Shown here: in pieces, positions 12,440 to 29,300 of the stretch
How the letters are laid out: each line of letters opens with the position of its first letter
Numbering within the stretch: the first letter of the stretch is position 1
Source: Azadirachta indica
Lineage: Eukaryota > Streptophyta > Magnoliopsida > Sapindales > Meliaceae
Direction: 5' to 3'
Length of the DNA: 64,000 bases
NCBI GenBank assembly: GCA_022749755.1
Contig: CM040451.1
Span: forward strand, 13,839,871-13,903,870
Notes under the pieces: generated by a model
Told to the model about the DNA's origin: nothing
The model's database searches: none
The model's input: only the letters and a program-made list of their open reading frames with translations
Translations under genes and position numbers: made by a program

Positions 12440-14788
12440 TCAATTTTCTGGTACTTGATTGGCCTTCTTCTTCTTATCAGCTTCACTAGTTGAGTCTGTG
12501 TTAGAGTTCTGAACCTTTTTTTCCTCTCCTTCTACTGCATCTCCATTGGAACAATGGTTCTTCAGAACCATTGAAATGTCAGCCTCGGAAGCTCCGGCAA
12601 GCTTAAAGCGCTCAACAGCAGCATCGAGATTTCTCTTCCAACCATCCAGCCCTAGTTTGCATTCGACTTGGGATCGCTCAAAAAGCATATTACCCCAGAA
12701 GAGATGAATCTGGGATCTCATTACTGCTGCTTGTTCTGCTGCTTCATCAGCTGAAATCTCACTCTGACCACAAGATCCTGAAGGATCTCCATCAGAAGCA
12801 CTTCCTTGTTGTTTCTTTCTCCTCTTCAATAATTCATCCTTCTTGCGTGGATCTTTTAGTTCAATGGCTCTCTGCTCCTCCAGCTTCTCCCACATTGCAG
12901 TTGCAGCTTTCATTTTTTCCTCGGCACTATCAAAAAGCTGAAGGGTTTCTTTGGCATCCCATTCTGAAAGATCCCTTTTCTTAGCTAGCGCAAAAGACCA
13001 ATGAAGTTTGGCCATTTCAAATTGCTGTTGCCCCAGCGCCAGCAAACCCTCATAAAAGTCAGGTTTGATCATGAGCGCCTCCTCATATTTCTCTTTGGCC
13101 AATGAATATTTTTCCTTAACCCAGTCATAAGCCGTTTGAAGCTGAGTTGCCACCACGTCCTTTCCAGCAGACTCATCTAAGGGAATCCGTTTTCTTGCTG
13201 CACACATATGAACATTTCCCCAATTGAAGAAAGCCAAAGCAGCCACCTCCTGGAACTTTGAGGCAGCCTTGTCAAACAGACTTTGGGCTTCTTCGCTGGT
13301 TACCGTCTCCTCAAGAGCCTCCGAGCAGAGCTCCATCCCAAGCTCGTGCCAGTCAATATGAGCATCTGGGTCAATACCAACATGGTTGCGGAACAATTGA
13401 GCAAACTCAAACAACCAATCATCCATCTCTACTTCCTTGCTCTCAGGATCTTCTGAAATTCCTGGTTTCTCCTTTGGAGCTTCTTTCTCTGCTTTATCAA
13501 TCTCAGTATCAGCAGCTTCGAGCACAGACTCACCAAGAGAGGAGTGAGATCCACTTTCATCTCCCTTAATTCCCTCATTCTCAATAGGCTTCTCCTCCTC
13601 TTCTTCAAGCAACTGTGGCTCTTGTTCTGGGTTCACCTCAACAATATGTAATCTCAACATCCCAACTGAATCAGATTGATCTGCTTCCGGCTCTTTTGTC
13701 ATAAGGCTGTCTGCAGAGGACTCTGCCAATCTAAGTTCTGCCGTACAAGTTATAGTTACCAAATCTCCATCGTTATCCTTATACTTGATCAAAACCGACT
13801 TTGATGATGGAAAACGCTTGCTGATAATTTCCCTTAACACTTTGAAACTGCAATTCACAGGCATCTGAGCAAGTCTTATGTCATGATCATAAACAAGCTT
13901 TAATGGCCTTAATCTTATTGCCACCTCCAAAGGCTGCCCACGAGTGGACAATGACCCAGATGAAGAAAAAGACTCCACTCTGTGGCCATCCTTGCTTAGA
14001 GTGCCAGAAGATTTTAAAGATCCATTTGATGGCTTCAACACAAGCTTTGGCAATTGGGTTTTGGTCTCAGGACCATTTTCAGTAGTGACATTCACTTGGG
14101 ACTTCTCTGTCTTGTTATCAGGAGATATCATTGATCCCCCCGGCTGAGCTCCTCCCTTCTTTCCCACTGGACGGGCAGGTAAACAAGGTCCAAGACCACC
14201 AATTGGGGCACCACGGACTGCAGAAGCCCCAAGGGCAGCAGGGGATGGGCGACTTTGGAGGTCCTGCTGAGCCTCTTGGCGAGGTCCCAAAGCAGTCCTC
14301 AACCGTCGTGCAATCTCCAAAGCATCTCGGTGATTTGGGTCAGCCCCTAACAACACCTGAACATCCTGCATCGCCACTTCATACTTCCCTATGGCCTCAA
14401 AAGCCCTAGCCCTCCTAAGGAGAGCTCGGACAAACCTAGGCTGCACCTGAAGTGCCATACTACACTCAGCAATCACAGTATCATAATCTATAGGTTTCAT
14501 TTGCATTAAACAAGCAGCCCTATTGCTATGAAACACAGCTCGGTCTGGGTGGTTCTTCGGCGTAAGCCTAAGAGCATTATCGTACTGTTCAAGAGCACCC
14601 ACATAATCCTTATTTTGAAACCTCTTATTCCCTTCTTCTTTCAGCTCATGGGCTCTCTTCAAAAAGATAGAAGAGTCCACGTCAACACCACCATTAGCAT
14701 TTGAAGTTATATTAGCATTGGAATTATCAGCCGCAACTTGGTTTGCATTTGAACCACCCTTCTTTCTTCTACCTCCAGATTTCCCCAT
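12440..14788 (-). CDS. CLMP1: TPR and PB1 domain protein, CLUMPED CHLOROPLASTS 1 / Phox2 type
   Basis: One uninterrupted frame of 782 residues. Three TPR units occupy about residues 49-152. A Ser/Pro/Gly-rich linker follows, then a PB1 (Phox/Bem1p) domain at about 290-380 with the acidic OPCA-type motif Y-K-D-N-D-G-D (336-342). After an acidic Glu-rich stretch near 395-450 comes a long helical TPR-like region (about 460-750). The N-terminus (M-G-K-S-G-G-R) and the whole domain order match Arabidopsis CLMP1 (At1g62390), a protein needed for chloroplast separation and distribution in the cell; related Phox proteins carry the same architecture. The role is inferred from the family. A donor-like GTAAGT upstream of the ATG on the minus strand suggests a 5'UTR intron. 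The assignment against paralogues Phox1, 3 and 4 rests on recalled sequence similarity. Confidence 0.9.
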   Translation of the reverse strand: MGKSGGRRKKGGSNANQVAADNSNANITSNANGGVDVDSSIFLKRAHELKEEGNKRFQNKDYVGALEQYDNALRLTPKNHPDRAVFHSNRAACLMQMKPIDYDTVIAECSMALQVQPRFVRALLRRARAFEAIGKYEVAMQDVQVLLGADPNHRDALEIARRLRTALGPRQEAQQDLQSRPSPAALGASAVRGAPIGGLGPCLPARPVGKKGGAQPGGSMISPDNKTEKSQVNVTTENGPETKTQLPKLVLKPSNGSLKSSGTLSKDGHRVESFSSSGSLSTRGQPLEVAIRLRPLKLVYDHDIRLAQMPVNCSFKVLREIISKRFPSSKSVLIKYKDNDGDLVTITCTAELRLAESSADSLMTKEPEADQSDSVGMLRLHIVEVNPEQEPQLLEEEEEKPIENEGIKGDESGSHSSLGESVLEAADTEIDKAEKEAPKEKPGISEDPESKEVEMDDWLFEFAQLFRNHVGIDPDAHIDWHELGMELCSEALEETVTSEEAQSLFDKAASKFQEVAALAFFNWGNVHMCAARKRIPLDESAGKDVVATQLQTAYDWVKEKYSLAKEKYEEALMIKPDFYEGLLALGQQQFEMAKLHWSFALAKKRDLSEWDAKETLQLFDSAEEKMKAATAMWEKLEEQRAIELKDPRKKDELLKRRKKQQGSASDGDPSGSCGQSEISADEAAEQAAVMRSQIHLFWGNMLFERSQVECKLGLDGWKRNLDAAVERFKLAGASEADISMVLKNHCSNGDAVEGEEKKVQNSNTDSTSEADKKKKANQVPEN

Positions 14789-15587
14789 ATAACAATAAAC
14801 TAAACTCCCTCACACAGAAACTCTATCCGATGAAAATACGATTAAAATCAATCTTTTAACAATTTCAAGGTAAAGTTTCCGCCTTAATATCAACGAGGGA
14901 GAAGAAAAGATGAACTTACAAATAATAAAGGTTCGATTTTGAACAGTTTTGTGAAGACCGTGAATGGCGAGATTGCTCCGTGAGGGTTCCGGAGGTGAAA
15001 AGCGAGAGGGCAGGATTGGAATTTGGAGAAAAGTTGGGAGCCGAGTTAATGGAAGTGGCAATGGAAGATGGGGTTTTGGGAGAAAAGGTTCAGTGGAGCT
15101 GAAACCCTAGATAATTAGTTTCTTATTGGATGATTTCATGATCTATGATGCGTACGACTTTAAAGACTTTGAGTTTCTGCTGGACCGTCCGATTTGTTGA
15201 CTATTTTGGGACACAGTTGATATAAACCTTCCGATTTAGATATTCATCATGTCATGGGCCACCCGATCTCATATGAATCCATGTGTTGCTGTCGTACGTG
15301 TGTCATCTAAATTATTATTTATCCACACCGCAAACTATTTTTCTTTTTTTTTTTGGCCTTTTCAAATTTAGTTGTAAAATCAATATAAATTATGTTTCTA
15401 CGATAAAATTTTATCAACATGATAATTCTTCCGTGTGAGAAACTCTTCGAAAAGATTAAAGATTTCCAGAAGACGACAAAAAATTTTAAATTCTTATATA
15501 AAGTATTTAAAATTAAATTTCAGTCAATAAATAACGAATAATATAAAAATGGTATGCGGATGTAAAAAATTTAGGAAAGTGGAGGCC

Positions 15588-15686
15588 CAAACAAAAACAA
15601 GTGACAAGCCCATATATGAAGTTGGACAAGGGCAGTTCGATAATTTCACGGATGCTAGGGTTTTTCTCTGGTAGTGCTCTATAAAA
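15588..15686 (+). promoter_or_regulatory. Promoter-like cluster: site II elements, telo-box, TATA
   Basis: Two site II-type motifs (GGCCCA near 15588, AGCCCA near 15607) are followed by a telo-box-like CTAGGGTTTTT (15655-15665) and TATAAAA (15680-15686). This combination is known from plant genes for ribosomal, mitochondrial and snoRNA products. No matching gene follows on the plus strand; the predicted start would be near 15712. A 39-codon frame (15753-15872) lies downstream but I recognise nothing in it. Confidence 0.4.
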
Positions 15687-16066
15687 CGCCGTAACAAGAC
15701 ACATGAGTTGAGAGTGAGCTCGTTTCTTTCCATCGTTTGTTGATAAAAGTTTATGAATTTGCTGGTTCTGAGAGACTTATACACGGAAGGGGAAGCCTCT
15801 GTTCTGTTCAGTGAGTGGAAGACGATTGGTGTCTGTCCATTTGAGAAGAACATGGAGGTAGAACAAAATTAACGGCCGAGATATCGTTTCAGTCGTCACT
15901 TGTCTTGATTGACGATTCGATTGTTGCTCGTCCACATTATTTTTTATTTTTAGTTTTTTTATAATTCTGGAAACTGGTTAGAGAGAATGCGAGTGATGTC
16001 TTGCCAAAAAAAAAATGAAACAATGATTAGGAAATGCGGACAAACTGTTTCACTAATGCATTCTCC

Positions 16067-16123
16067 GTCATTACAGTTTTGTCGTATTGGCAGCCAAAGC
16101 CAACACGACAAAACTACGATGAC
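16067..16123. repeat. Imperfect inverted repeat (hairpin), 16-bp core stem
   Basis: GTTTTGTCGTATTGGC (16076-16091) pairs with GCCAACACGACAAAAC (16099-16114) across a 7-nt loop, with a single G-T wobble. One more A-T pair, a 3-nt internal loop and a 5-bp outer stem (GTCAT/ATGAC) extend it to 57 nt. It could be a small foldback element or a structured RNA. Confidence 0.8.
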
Positions 16124-16781
16124 CAAGCGCCACATGGAAATTTGGGATTTCAACAGTGCACAATTCTAACACAAAATTTGTAATATTTTTATGCGAGTCA
16201 ACTTTTATTTGTAAAATTTTAATATAAAGCTTTAACACGAAATTGTGAAAAAAAGTTATAAACTTTTAAGCTAACGTAAGGTAGTCAATCTTGAAAACAA
16301 AAATATATTTTACCAAAATTTTTTTTTATAATTTTTATTCTAAAATAATATGGTACATGAAAAAAAAAATGATGATGAAAATTGTCATCATCATCTTATT
16401 ATCTGTCTGTATGTAATGCATAAATTCATCTTGTTACCTATCTATAATGCATAAATTTGGGACTTTTGGGGCTTTGGCTATTTGATAGATGTATTAATAT
16501 TTGGGACTTTTTCCTGTTTGATAGATGTATAAACTCTGAAACAATGTCTACGCGCAAAATGCCCTGCCCCCATTTTTTCTGAAAAATGAAAATCAGCGTA
16601 GAAAGTTGATAAAAGATGATATTCTTGAAAGAGAATCATGTGCAGGATATCTTGTTATGATTTTCTATGATTGAGAAGCAGAGAAAATAGACATTGGCAA
16701 CCAAAGATTGCACTCTATGCATTCAGCTATTCAATCTAAAGACTATGCTCTTTGTTCCGATAGATAACACGAACTGTTCTG

Positions 16782-20902
<4,121 letters not shown>

Positions 20903-23900
20903 TTAGGCTGTGAGAACAAGAACTTTAATGGCTCCTTGACTGTTTGCAGTCAAAATAGTTGGGCTATCGCTCTTCCAGCAGACAGCACTGATGAAATATG
21001 GTCCCATGTTGCCATCTCCATGATCCACATGAGAAACAAATCTGTGTGATGCTGCAGGTTTGGAGATTGCCTGGAGGAGTATGAATATTAATTGAATTAT
21101 TTAAATCATTTGAAGCCAAAATACATGATCATCAGTTGTTTCCTAACCTTGTGATACACAAAAACTTCATTGGTTTCACTTCCACAGGCGATGTATTCCC
21201 TGTTTACCGTAAGACCCACAAAATTCTTCTCATTCGTATGGCCTCCAAAAGTTCGCAGCTAAGAAAATTACGAAACATAAAAGACCGACGTTAGTTTGTA
21301 TACAGTAGATCAATTCTTGTGGTAATTTCAGTAATTATACTCATCAATGTACTTGATGAAAAATGAAGTACCATAAAGATGACAATCCTCAAATGGCAGA
21401 GATCGTCATGGGCAGAATAACTTACAGGCAAATTTTCCTTTACATCCCACAAGCGCAACGTGCTGTCGGTAGATGCAGAAGCCAGCTCATCATTGGACAA
21501 AAATTTCACATATGATACGGTTTTTGTGTGCCCGCTGAAAACATAGAGTGGTTGGCTAATATTTCTCAAGTCATAATAATGAATGAGATGATCTGCAGAA
21601 CCCACCTGCAAAATTTCACTCATAATTTTATCCCAAAAATTTATCTAATTAAGATTTTGGGGTTGAAGTACAGTTAAAAGTTGTTTAGCAAAAAGGTTGT
21701 AGAATTTTGAATCAGACACCGGCAGAAAAAAAAAAAATACACATGGGTGATCATAAACGAACATCATATTTTAAAAGATTGTTATGCTTATATGTTTTTG
21801 AAAGGATTTATCTATAATAAGCTCCAGAGAGGAAAATATAACCATAGCTTTTAAATCCTGAAGCATAAAAAACTTTTTGAGTTGGACAAAACAAGAATCA
21901 AGAAAACAAAGACTAAGGGAGACTCACTGCCACATAGATGCTGGATCCGGGATTATACTTGACAGAACAAATATTTGCTTTCATATCAATGTTGAGAGCA
22001 CAAGCTTCTTGTTTGGTACACCAAATTTTAACCTGCAGAATATGCATAAGCATAGAACTAGCAATAACATGTTTAACAGAATATCCATTCTACAAGTACC
22101 TTGCAGTCATCACTACCGGATACTAGCATTGACGGTTCGGTGGATGAAAAATCAACACTCCAAGCTCTTTTCTCATGCTCCTCATATTCCATCACACTCT
22201 GGAAGGAAAACATGCTAGTTAATGCAAATCAATAAACAAGAGACAACACAAAGATTATAATTTATGATGCATATGCATGTATGAGTGACGCTACCTGACT
22301 GGTAGTTACATCCCAGACAGTAACTATCCCCTCATAGTCACTGCTTGCGATGATGTTTTTTGTGTACTTGTTCCAGCTCAAGCAACTAAGTTTGGATCGA
22401 GTGGGCATCTCCACCACGGGATAATGCACATCTCTTGGTTCATTCACCACCTGTAGCAATGCAAAAGCAGATATTGACAAATTATTTGGTGACATAACTA
22501 TCATTAAAACATATAGCATACGATTGAATACTACCATCCAGTCAAAGGTACAATGAGTTGCAATATTTTGTCATTTTAAGCTCTTGGAAAGCAGAACCAC
22601 GGGAAAAGAGTTATTTAGCGATTAAAACTGAAATTATCTAGAGAGATCACTGGATCAGTTCAACCAGAACAATGAAAATTCCACTGAGCAGATAAATTAA
22701 AAAGCTACAGAACTAAAACAGAATTCAGGAAGCACAAATGCACAATTTACCTATATGTTGCTTCCTATAGAACAACTTAAGATGCAGCATAACAACATTC
22801 TAACAACTAAAAACTACAACCCAATGATTTTAACGAACTAGATTGGTTATCAAGTATTTCTTGCAATTTTCTATAGAGGCCATAACATCACCTGATCCCA
22901 CTATAGAGATAAGACAGTTCCTTGTTAACCATGCAAATAATAAAATTTAAAAACTGTCCAAATCTCGTTTCCTGAAACATTTCCACTGATTATATAGGTT
23001 CAGCTAACAACTCAATGGCACAAACAAATACTCTAATGTCCAATATTTACCATTGAAAACTCAAAAATCTTAATTCGCCTCGAAACTCCAGCAGTAGCAA
23101 ACAATTCATCATCACGATCAAATTCTATACTGCAACATAAAATCCACAATTACAGAACATTTTTAGTATAACATGTATACTATGACTATAGAAAAGGGCA
23201 CTGGAATTTAGTGAAGAAAGAAGGCAAGAAAATATATGCAAGTTTTAGTGAAAAAAATTTTACTCCATTGGTTAAATACATGCTGTATGGTGAAGATAAA
23301 GTAAAAATTACTGCAAACAAAATAAACATTTTACTTCAAGATCCTTAAAATTATGCACATATAAACACATTCATTCACATATTGCCATTTTACAGCATGT
23401 CAGGGAGAACTAGTGACTATGTTGTATAGTAATACAATCCATCACGGATTTTGAATGAAGTTATATAACATGATAACATTTTGACTAACCTGGAGACAAT
23501 ATTGGCTGCATGGAACAGGTCCCCATGCCTAAGTTCTGCAATGATCCTCAGTCGACTATTTGAACCACAAAACATAAAATATAAATAGCTAAAGCAAAGA
23601 CTCAATAAATGCAACTAACCAATACCCATAAGTTTTTCTTCAAATAAACAGAAAAATTTAGAACTTCAATCATTACAGGAAAAATTATTCACCTGTACCG
23701 AGTAAAAGAAGTAAGCACAGACTGAAAATCCTTAAGAGCAGGATGATAAACTTCTCTACTTACTGCACAAGAGTCCCTTTCTTCCTCTTTATGCAATTGT
23801 CTGGTCCAATCCCGTCGTTTTTGCAAGTAACATTCTTGCAAATCATTGAACTGTATCCAATACAAGCTTTTTAGGGATAACTTGATAAAAAGAAAGTACC

Positions 23901-25781
23901 AAAATTGATTTACATTTACAACATGACAGACCTGTGCATGGACTCGTAGTTTTCTTGCTGTAGTCACTCCTGATTGAGTAGCATATTGTGAATTACACCC
24001 ACCATAAGCATCCTTTGTTTGCAGCCCTTGAGAGCTTCCTTGAGCCTTCTCATCATTTTTCTTGCTGAGTGTATTACATGAACCTAGCCAGCCTTGTATA
24101 TCACGGGCACTAGAGGTATTCACATTGCTATGTTTATCAATAAATGAAGGAGAGGGTTTTACTGCTGTTGGATCGTCAAGTGTCCTTAATTTTGCTAAGC
24201 ATCTCTCCCTCGCCCTGTGTAATTCTCTTCTATGTCTCTCCACGGCATATATATCCTCCGTAATGCACTGAAGATCAGTTTGAACCTACAAAGGCCAAGA
24301 AGACAATGAATGCACAAATTGAGTCAAATACACTTCAAACTAAAAATTGCTTGTTAAACCACATGGGAGACATTCAAGATCGAGATACCAGAACTGGAAA
24401 TTAAGCCAAAAACAGCAGAAGGCCCTAACTGGTTGCACCCAGAGAATAAAATAGCATCAGAAACCAAATTTACAAATTATCCATTCATCTTGAATCTAAA
24501 TAGATAATCATAAGCATTGAGAACAACAATAGAAAAAATAACAGAGTCTCGTCAGTCTATTTAAGTTCAATTTTACAGCTCAAAACATCTCCCATTTGCA
24601 GGTTTATTACACTAACCATTTTTCTGTTACTTCTTCATACAATAATTCATCAATTTACGCTTAACCAACAGGATTTTTGTTTGAAAACTGCCTTCAACAC
24701 TAAATACTGTTTTAGCAGACATTGCACAAGGTCTTGTATTTAAAATTAATCCAGACAGAACAATACGTCTATCAAAGTCTAGAAACAATTATTAATGTAA
24801 TACTATGATGTTACACTAAGTCATGTATACATAATTTCAAATCCAACAACCTCATTGAGTTTGTCAAGTTTTTGCTTCCTCAGACAATACAAAAAGTCAT
24901 ATAGAATTTGCATATTGGTCTCTGCTTCTTCTCGCTCCACCTTCCTCTTCTTCTCTGCTAGAAGTGACAACAGCCCATCTATCTCCTCCACTGACACCTC
25001 ACAACCCTGTCTAAGTATCACAAAAACAAGTCATTCCATTAAATGAAAATCAATCACTCACAAATACTGCAGCATCTGCATGTACATCCTAACAATCATC
25101 ATAACATTAAGCAGTCAATTTATATTGTAATCATTTTATGGCAAATTTTTTGAACTCTCTACGATAACTTACAGGTTATAATGCAAACTTTTTGCCAGTA
25201 TCAAATGAAAATCAATGAATTATGAACATTGCATGCATCCGAAGAATCAGCATAATATGTACCACTTAATTTCAACTGTTATCACTGTTTGAATCAAACT
25301 TTGGACTATCTATTACAACTGACCTGCTCTAATGCTAGACGAAGATTTTCCACCGGAGATGCAGCATTTGCTATTTGATGATGAGCAAATGTTTTCTTCA
25401 GCAACTAAAAAACGCAAACCAAAATTAATCAAACTATCATTATATCATTAGATAAAATTTGACAAACTGCAAACAAAATGCGCACAAAATAACCTTATTG
25501 AGCAGTAAATTAGGAAAAATATGTTTGCTAGTGAGGTAATAACCACAGCAAGGACAATCGCTTTTGTTTTTCAGATGAGTGAATATACACATGTAACAGA
25601 AACTATGTCCACACGCCGTCAAAAACGCGTCTTTCATAATCTGAATGCATATCGGACACAGAGTATCCCTGTCGACCACCTGCTGTTCCTCCGCCATTCG
25701 CAACTGCGGTTGCGGTGGCTCATTCTCGGTTTCCGATTTCACGGCCGGAACGACTGCGCCAGCAGCGAAACTCTCTCCCAT
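20903..25781 (-). CDS. COP1: E3 ubiquitin-protein ligase COP1
   Basis: Thirteen exons: 25781-25494, 25404-25324, 25006-24851, 24285-23932, 23850-23693, 23555-23490, 23129-23051, 22450-22295, 22198-22100, 22032-21928, 21605-21426, 21258-21148 and 21070-20903. They join to 2001 nt in one frame, 666 residues (Arabidopsis COP1: 675, also 13 exons). The RING ligands are C42, C45, C57, H59, C62, C65, C76 and C79. A coiled coil follows at about 120-210, then a basic region near 294-315 and a WD40 propeller from about 370 to the end, with D-W-D/W-D-V type repeats (V-T-V-W-D-V, L-R-L-W-D-V). COP1 with SPA proteins targets photomorphogenesis factors such as HY5 for degradation in darkness. All splice sites are GT-AG and no break is seen. 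The start follows the conserved M-G-E-S type N-terminus. Confidence 0.98.
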
Positions 25782-26364
25782 TAGAAAATGGATCGTTTTT
25801 ACTTTTAATTTTTCTGCAATTATTTTTTTAAATTTTCGAGTTTGATTTTTTTCCGTACGAAAGGAGAAATGCAAAGCTCATACTGAGATTGTATTGTGTG
25901 TACAGAGTAAGTTTGATTTACGAGCACTACTCGTTGGAAGAGAGAAGTTTGTGAGGGTGAAAACTGCCCACGTTAGGCGGGGAAATTCCTGCCTTCGTTT
26001 CCTTGAAATGAAAGAAACTATGTCCCTCGATCAAACGTCGACGTATAAGCTATTCTTTTTCAAAATTAATTTAAAAAAAAATGATACACCTTAATAATAA
26101 TTAATTTAGCGTAGTATCTTCACTAGTTCATGGATTATTTTAGGGAAGGAAATAAAATTATTTTGCCCAATATCAGCAATATTTTTTTTAAAAGAAAAAA
26201 AAAAGCGGCAAAAGTTTAACGAAAGACCAGGGCAACATGTATACAAAATTCTAACTATTATATTTGATATCTATCGTTTCTTTCAGTGAGTACCACTCTA
26301 TCACTGTAGGTAAATTCTAAGCAAATTTGTTATTTTTCTCCAAAAATTTAAAAAAAAAAAAAGG
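25782..26364. other. COP1 upstream region / PTOX downstream region
   Basis: Only about 580 bp separate the COP1 start from the PTOX stop, both on the minus strand. The segment must hold the COP1 promoter and 5'UTR together with the PTOX 3'UTR. I see no clear TATA box for COP1. Confidence 0.5.
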
Positions 26365-29300
26365 TTATTCTGACTTTACATGGGGAGATGTAACAGCTTT
26401 CTTTATACAATCTACAATTCCTTCACAATCTGCTTGAGAAACGTCACAACCAGTATCGTCTTCAAAATCAAAATCATCCTCAGCCCAAGAATGAGGGGAA
26501 CGAAGGTTTCCGTGCATCTGACAAGCCTTCATTGTCTTACAATGTTCAGCTTCGTCATCTCTAATATTCAAAAACACATCGTACAGATTACCTGAGAACC
26601 AAAAATGGGAAAGATATAATACAGTTCCTGTCAAAATCACATAAATGACAGTGTAATGTGTTTCCTTTGATCAATTATACTGTGCAATGGTGCTAACAAA
26701 AAAACATCACTTGTCCTGCAAATTACAATATTATAAACTTTAACTGCTTTTTTAACAACAACAGGAACGTAGGTTTACCAATTATTGGTCTTCGAGAATT
26801 GGGTGCTCTGGCAGTTTGAAATTCATCTGCATAGAAATGAGGCCAACTTGTTAAAAACTATATCCAGATCTCAGTTTACATGACAGAACTATAGGTTGTA
26901 AGAAGGAAAACACACCAAACAAGTACAAGTCGCTTCCCGTGTAGTACTTAACAGCAACCTCTGGCGCAGGCATCTTTTTCAACTCCTCTGTTAAGATAAG
27001 GGAAAAGGTGAATCAATACTAGCGAAGATAGAGATTATTACACCGCACAGAAAAGGAAGATTAATTTATCACTCTAATTGATACTCAAATGACACCCTTT
27101 ATAAGTTTGTATGTGGTTAAAGCATCCTGAAGTGCCAATGAACTTGTCTTATTCCATTTAGGGGCGTCCCAAGTGCTTAGTGTGTAGTGATTGAAAATTT
27201 ACATAGCCGGTATTATGAAGTATAAGCAAGGGTGGTTAAAAACTATTTACCTCCTTGGGCCTTGATAAATTTGTCATAAGTTTCAAAAGCATGACTCTCC
27301 ACACATTCTGAAAAGTGATCTGCACAAGTGATATGTCCAATATATCAAAATCTTGTGTTTGCAGATGAACGAAGCATGTTAGCTATTTCTTAAATCATCT
27401 TGCTATGACACCTCTAATTTAGTGTGCACCTACGAAAGATGTGGGGAAAAGTAACCATTGAAGGATGGCCAGATCAGCATAATTCCAGGATGCATGAGAG
27501 AAGATATAGGAATGAATTACTATATGGTAAAACTCAAATACACAGACTTACATGCCATCCTTGGGCTTAATGCATACATGAGGACTGTCACAATATAATA
27601 AATGATTGCTATATGTTGTGCAAGAAAGCGGTCGAACCACCAAGCATTTCCCCCAAGTTCCTGCAACCAAATGTCCATACAATCAAGAAAAAAATAAATG
27701 TTCAAGAAATAATACACTATTTCAGACTATCTTGGAGCCCAAATTGACAAGATGGTTGAATTAGATTAAGCTGAGGAAAACTATTACTTGTCTGTTTTGT
27801 CAGTTAACAGGAGCAAAGTAATTTAAAAGGCCTCCATTGTGACTCAGTAGGTGATGCACATTTTCTCCTTAATCCACTGTAATCTTAAGACATTGGCTTC
27901 AGTTCACTTAGGTTATACTTCCATTCATGACATTATGGAAACTTCAACCAAGATATATATTGTGAACTGGATATGGTAAAGTAATTGACATGACAAATAG
28001 GCTGACTGCCATAAGTAACAGGTTAAGCCTCTTAGGATGCCTTGTCTTAGTAAATTTATTAAGAGTATAAACATGGAAGTATTTCCAACATCTAATAAGA
28101 GAAACTTACTTCCATTATTAGTAAATGATGCATCTCATTCCAGCTCTCAGCAAAATGGACTTTCAAATAATCAGCTCTTCTCCACCAACCAAAACTCTCA
28201 TACATGTGCAGAACAGAGATAAAGGCTGCCATAGAAACAAAATAGCGCTATCAAGTTGCAACTAATGGAAATATGACTACACAGGGAAACAAACTCCTTT
28301 AGCAACTCAGTAAAACCAAAGATCAACCACAACAATCTGACAAACATTCTCCTAATCAATATAAATGCATAACTAAAGCAAATGATAAATTAAGCAATCT
28401 CTTCAACATGGGTCATCAGCACTACATTGTGAATTGACAAAAGAAATAATAGTAACAAAATAAAGCACCTGCCTACTTACCATGATGCTTATACCAAATT
28501 AATCATATCTTCAGTAACAAGTAACTAATCAATTAATCATATTTCAAAGAGCCACCCAATTTCCCATAATGTTTATGCAAGATCACGCACTATAAAACCA
28601 AATAATGCGTCAGGTGATGATGCATGTTAGGGCAACTCCCCTTTCTCCAAGCAAGAGTATAACAACTAGTATACTGCAATGGGGTACCATTGTTATTCCA
28701 CAACAATCCTAACTACTTAAAGCTCATCCAGCTCTAAAATTAGCTCCTTAAATTAGCTATGGCATCCCTCCAGATATTCAAGTAAAATATAAAGCAACAG
28801 CACTCACCAAAGTACGGAACCCTTGCGATAGTTTCCAGTACAAAGAACCTCGCATAATCTCGGTCACGGTACAAAGTATCAAGTACCTTTATCACTGAAT
28901 CCTGGAATGATTAATAGAGTTTATAATCAGCCACCATCAACAACTACTACAAAGAATAACAGCATCAACAACTACTAGAAAGAATAAATTAGAGCCATTT
29001 ATAAGGATGCAGATATTCCAATATATCAGCTCCTAACATGTATATTTTAAACATTATCACACCATCTAGCATGCGAAAAATAAAACGCTAGTTATAAAAA
29101 ACCAAAATCATGCACACCTGCTACTTAAAATATAAAAAATAAACAAACAATATTCCAATTCGCCAACAAACTTTTCAATCCAACAAACAATTGGCGAACA
29201 CGATAATAAACCCGGCAAAATCGACAACTTGAACAGAAAATTTTTAAAAGAAAATTACCGTAAGAAATATATTAACAGATTGCTCAAACTTGATAACCCA

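Larger units (their letters stand above)
15060..16781. other. Intergenic region with promoter-like module and small repeats
   Basis: It lies between the CLMP1-like 5' end and the PFA-DSP 3' end. It contains a promoter-like cluster (15588-15686), an imperfect 57-bp hairpin (16067-16123) and a short partial duplication near 16455 and 16499 (a TTTGGGACTTTT...TTTGATAGATGTAT unit at about 44 bp spacing). No protein-coding gene is recognised. Confidence 0.55.

Noticed and set aside
13258..14409. Several plus-strand frames of 60-103 codons opposite the CLMP1-like gene
   Set aside because: They are antisense shadows of the long TPR/PB1 coding frame.
15524..15853. 109-codon minus-strand frame
   Set aside because: No recognisable domain; it runs antisense across the promoter-like module and has no start context.
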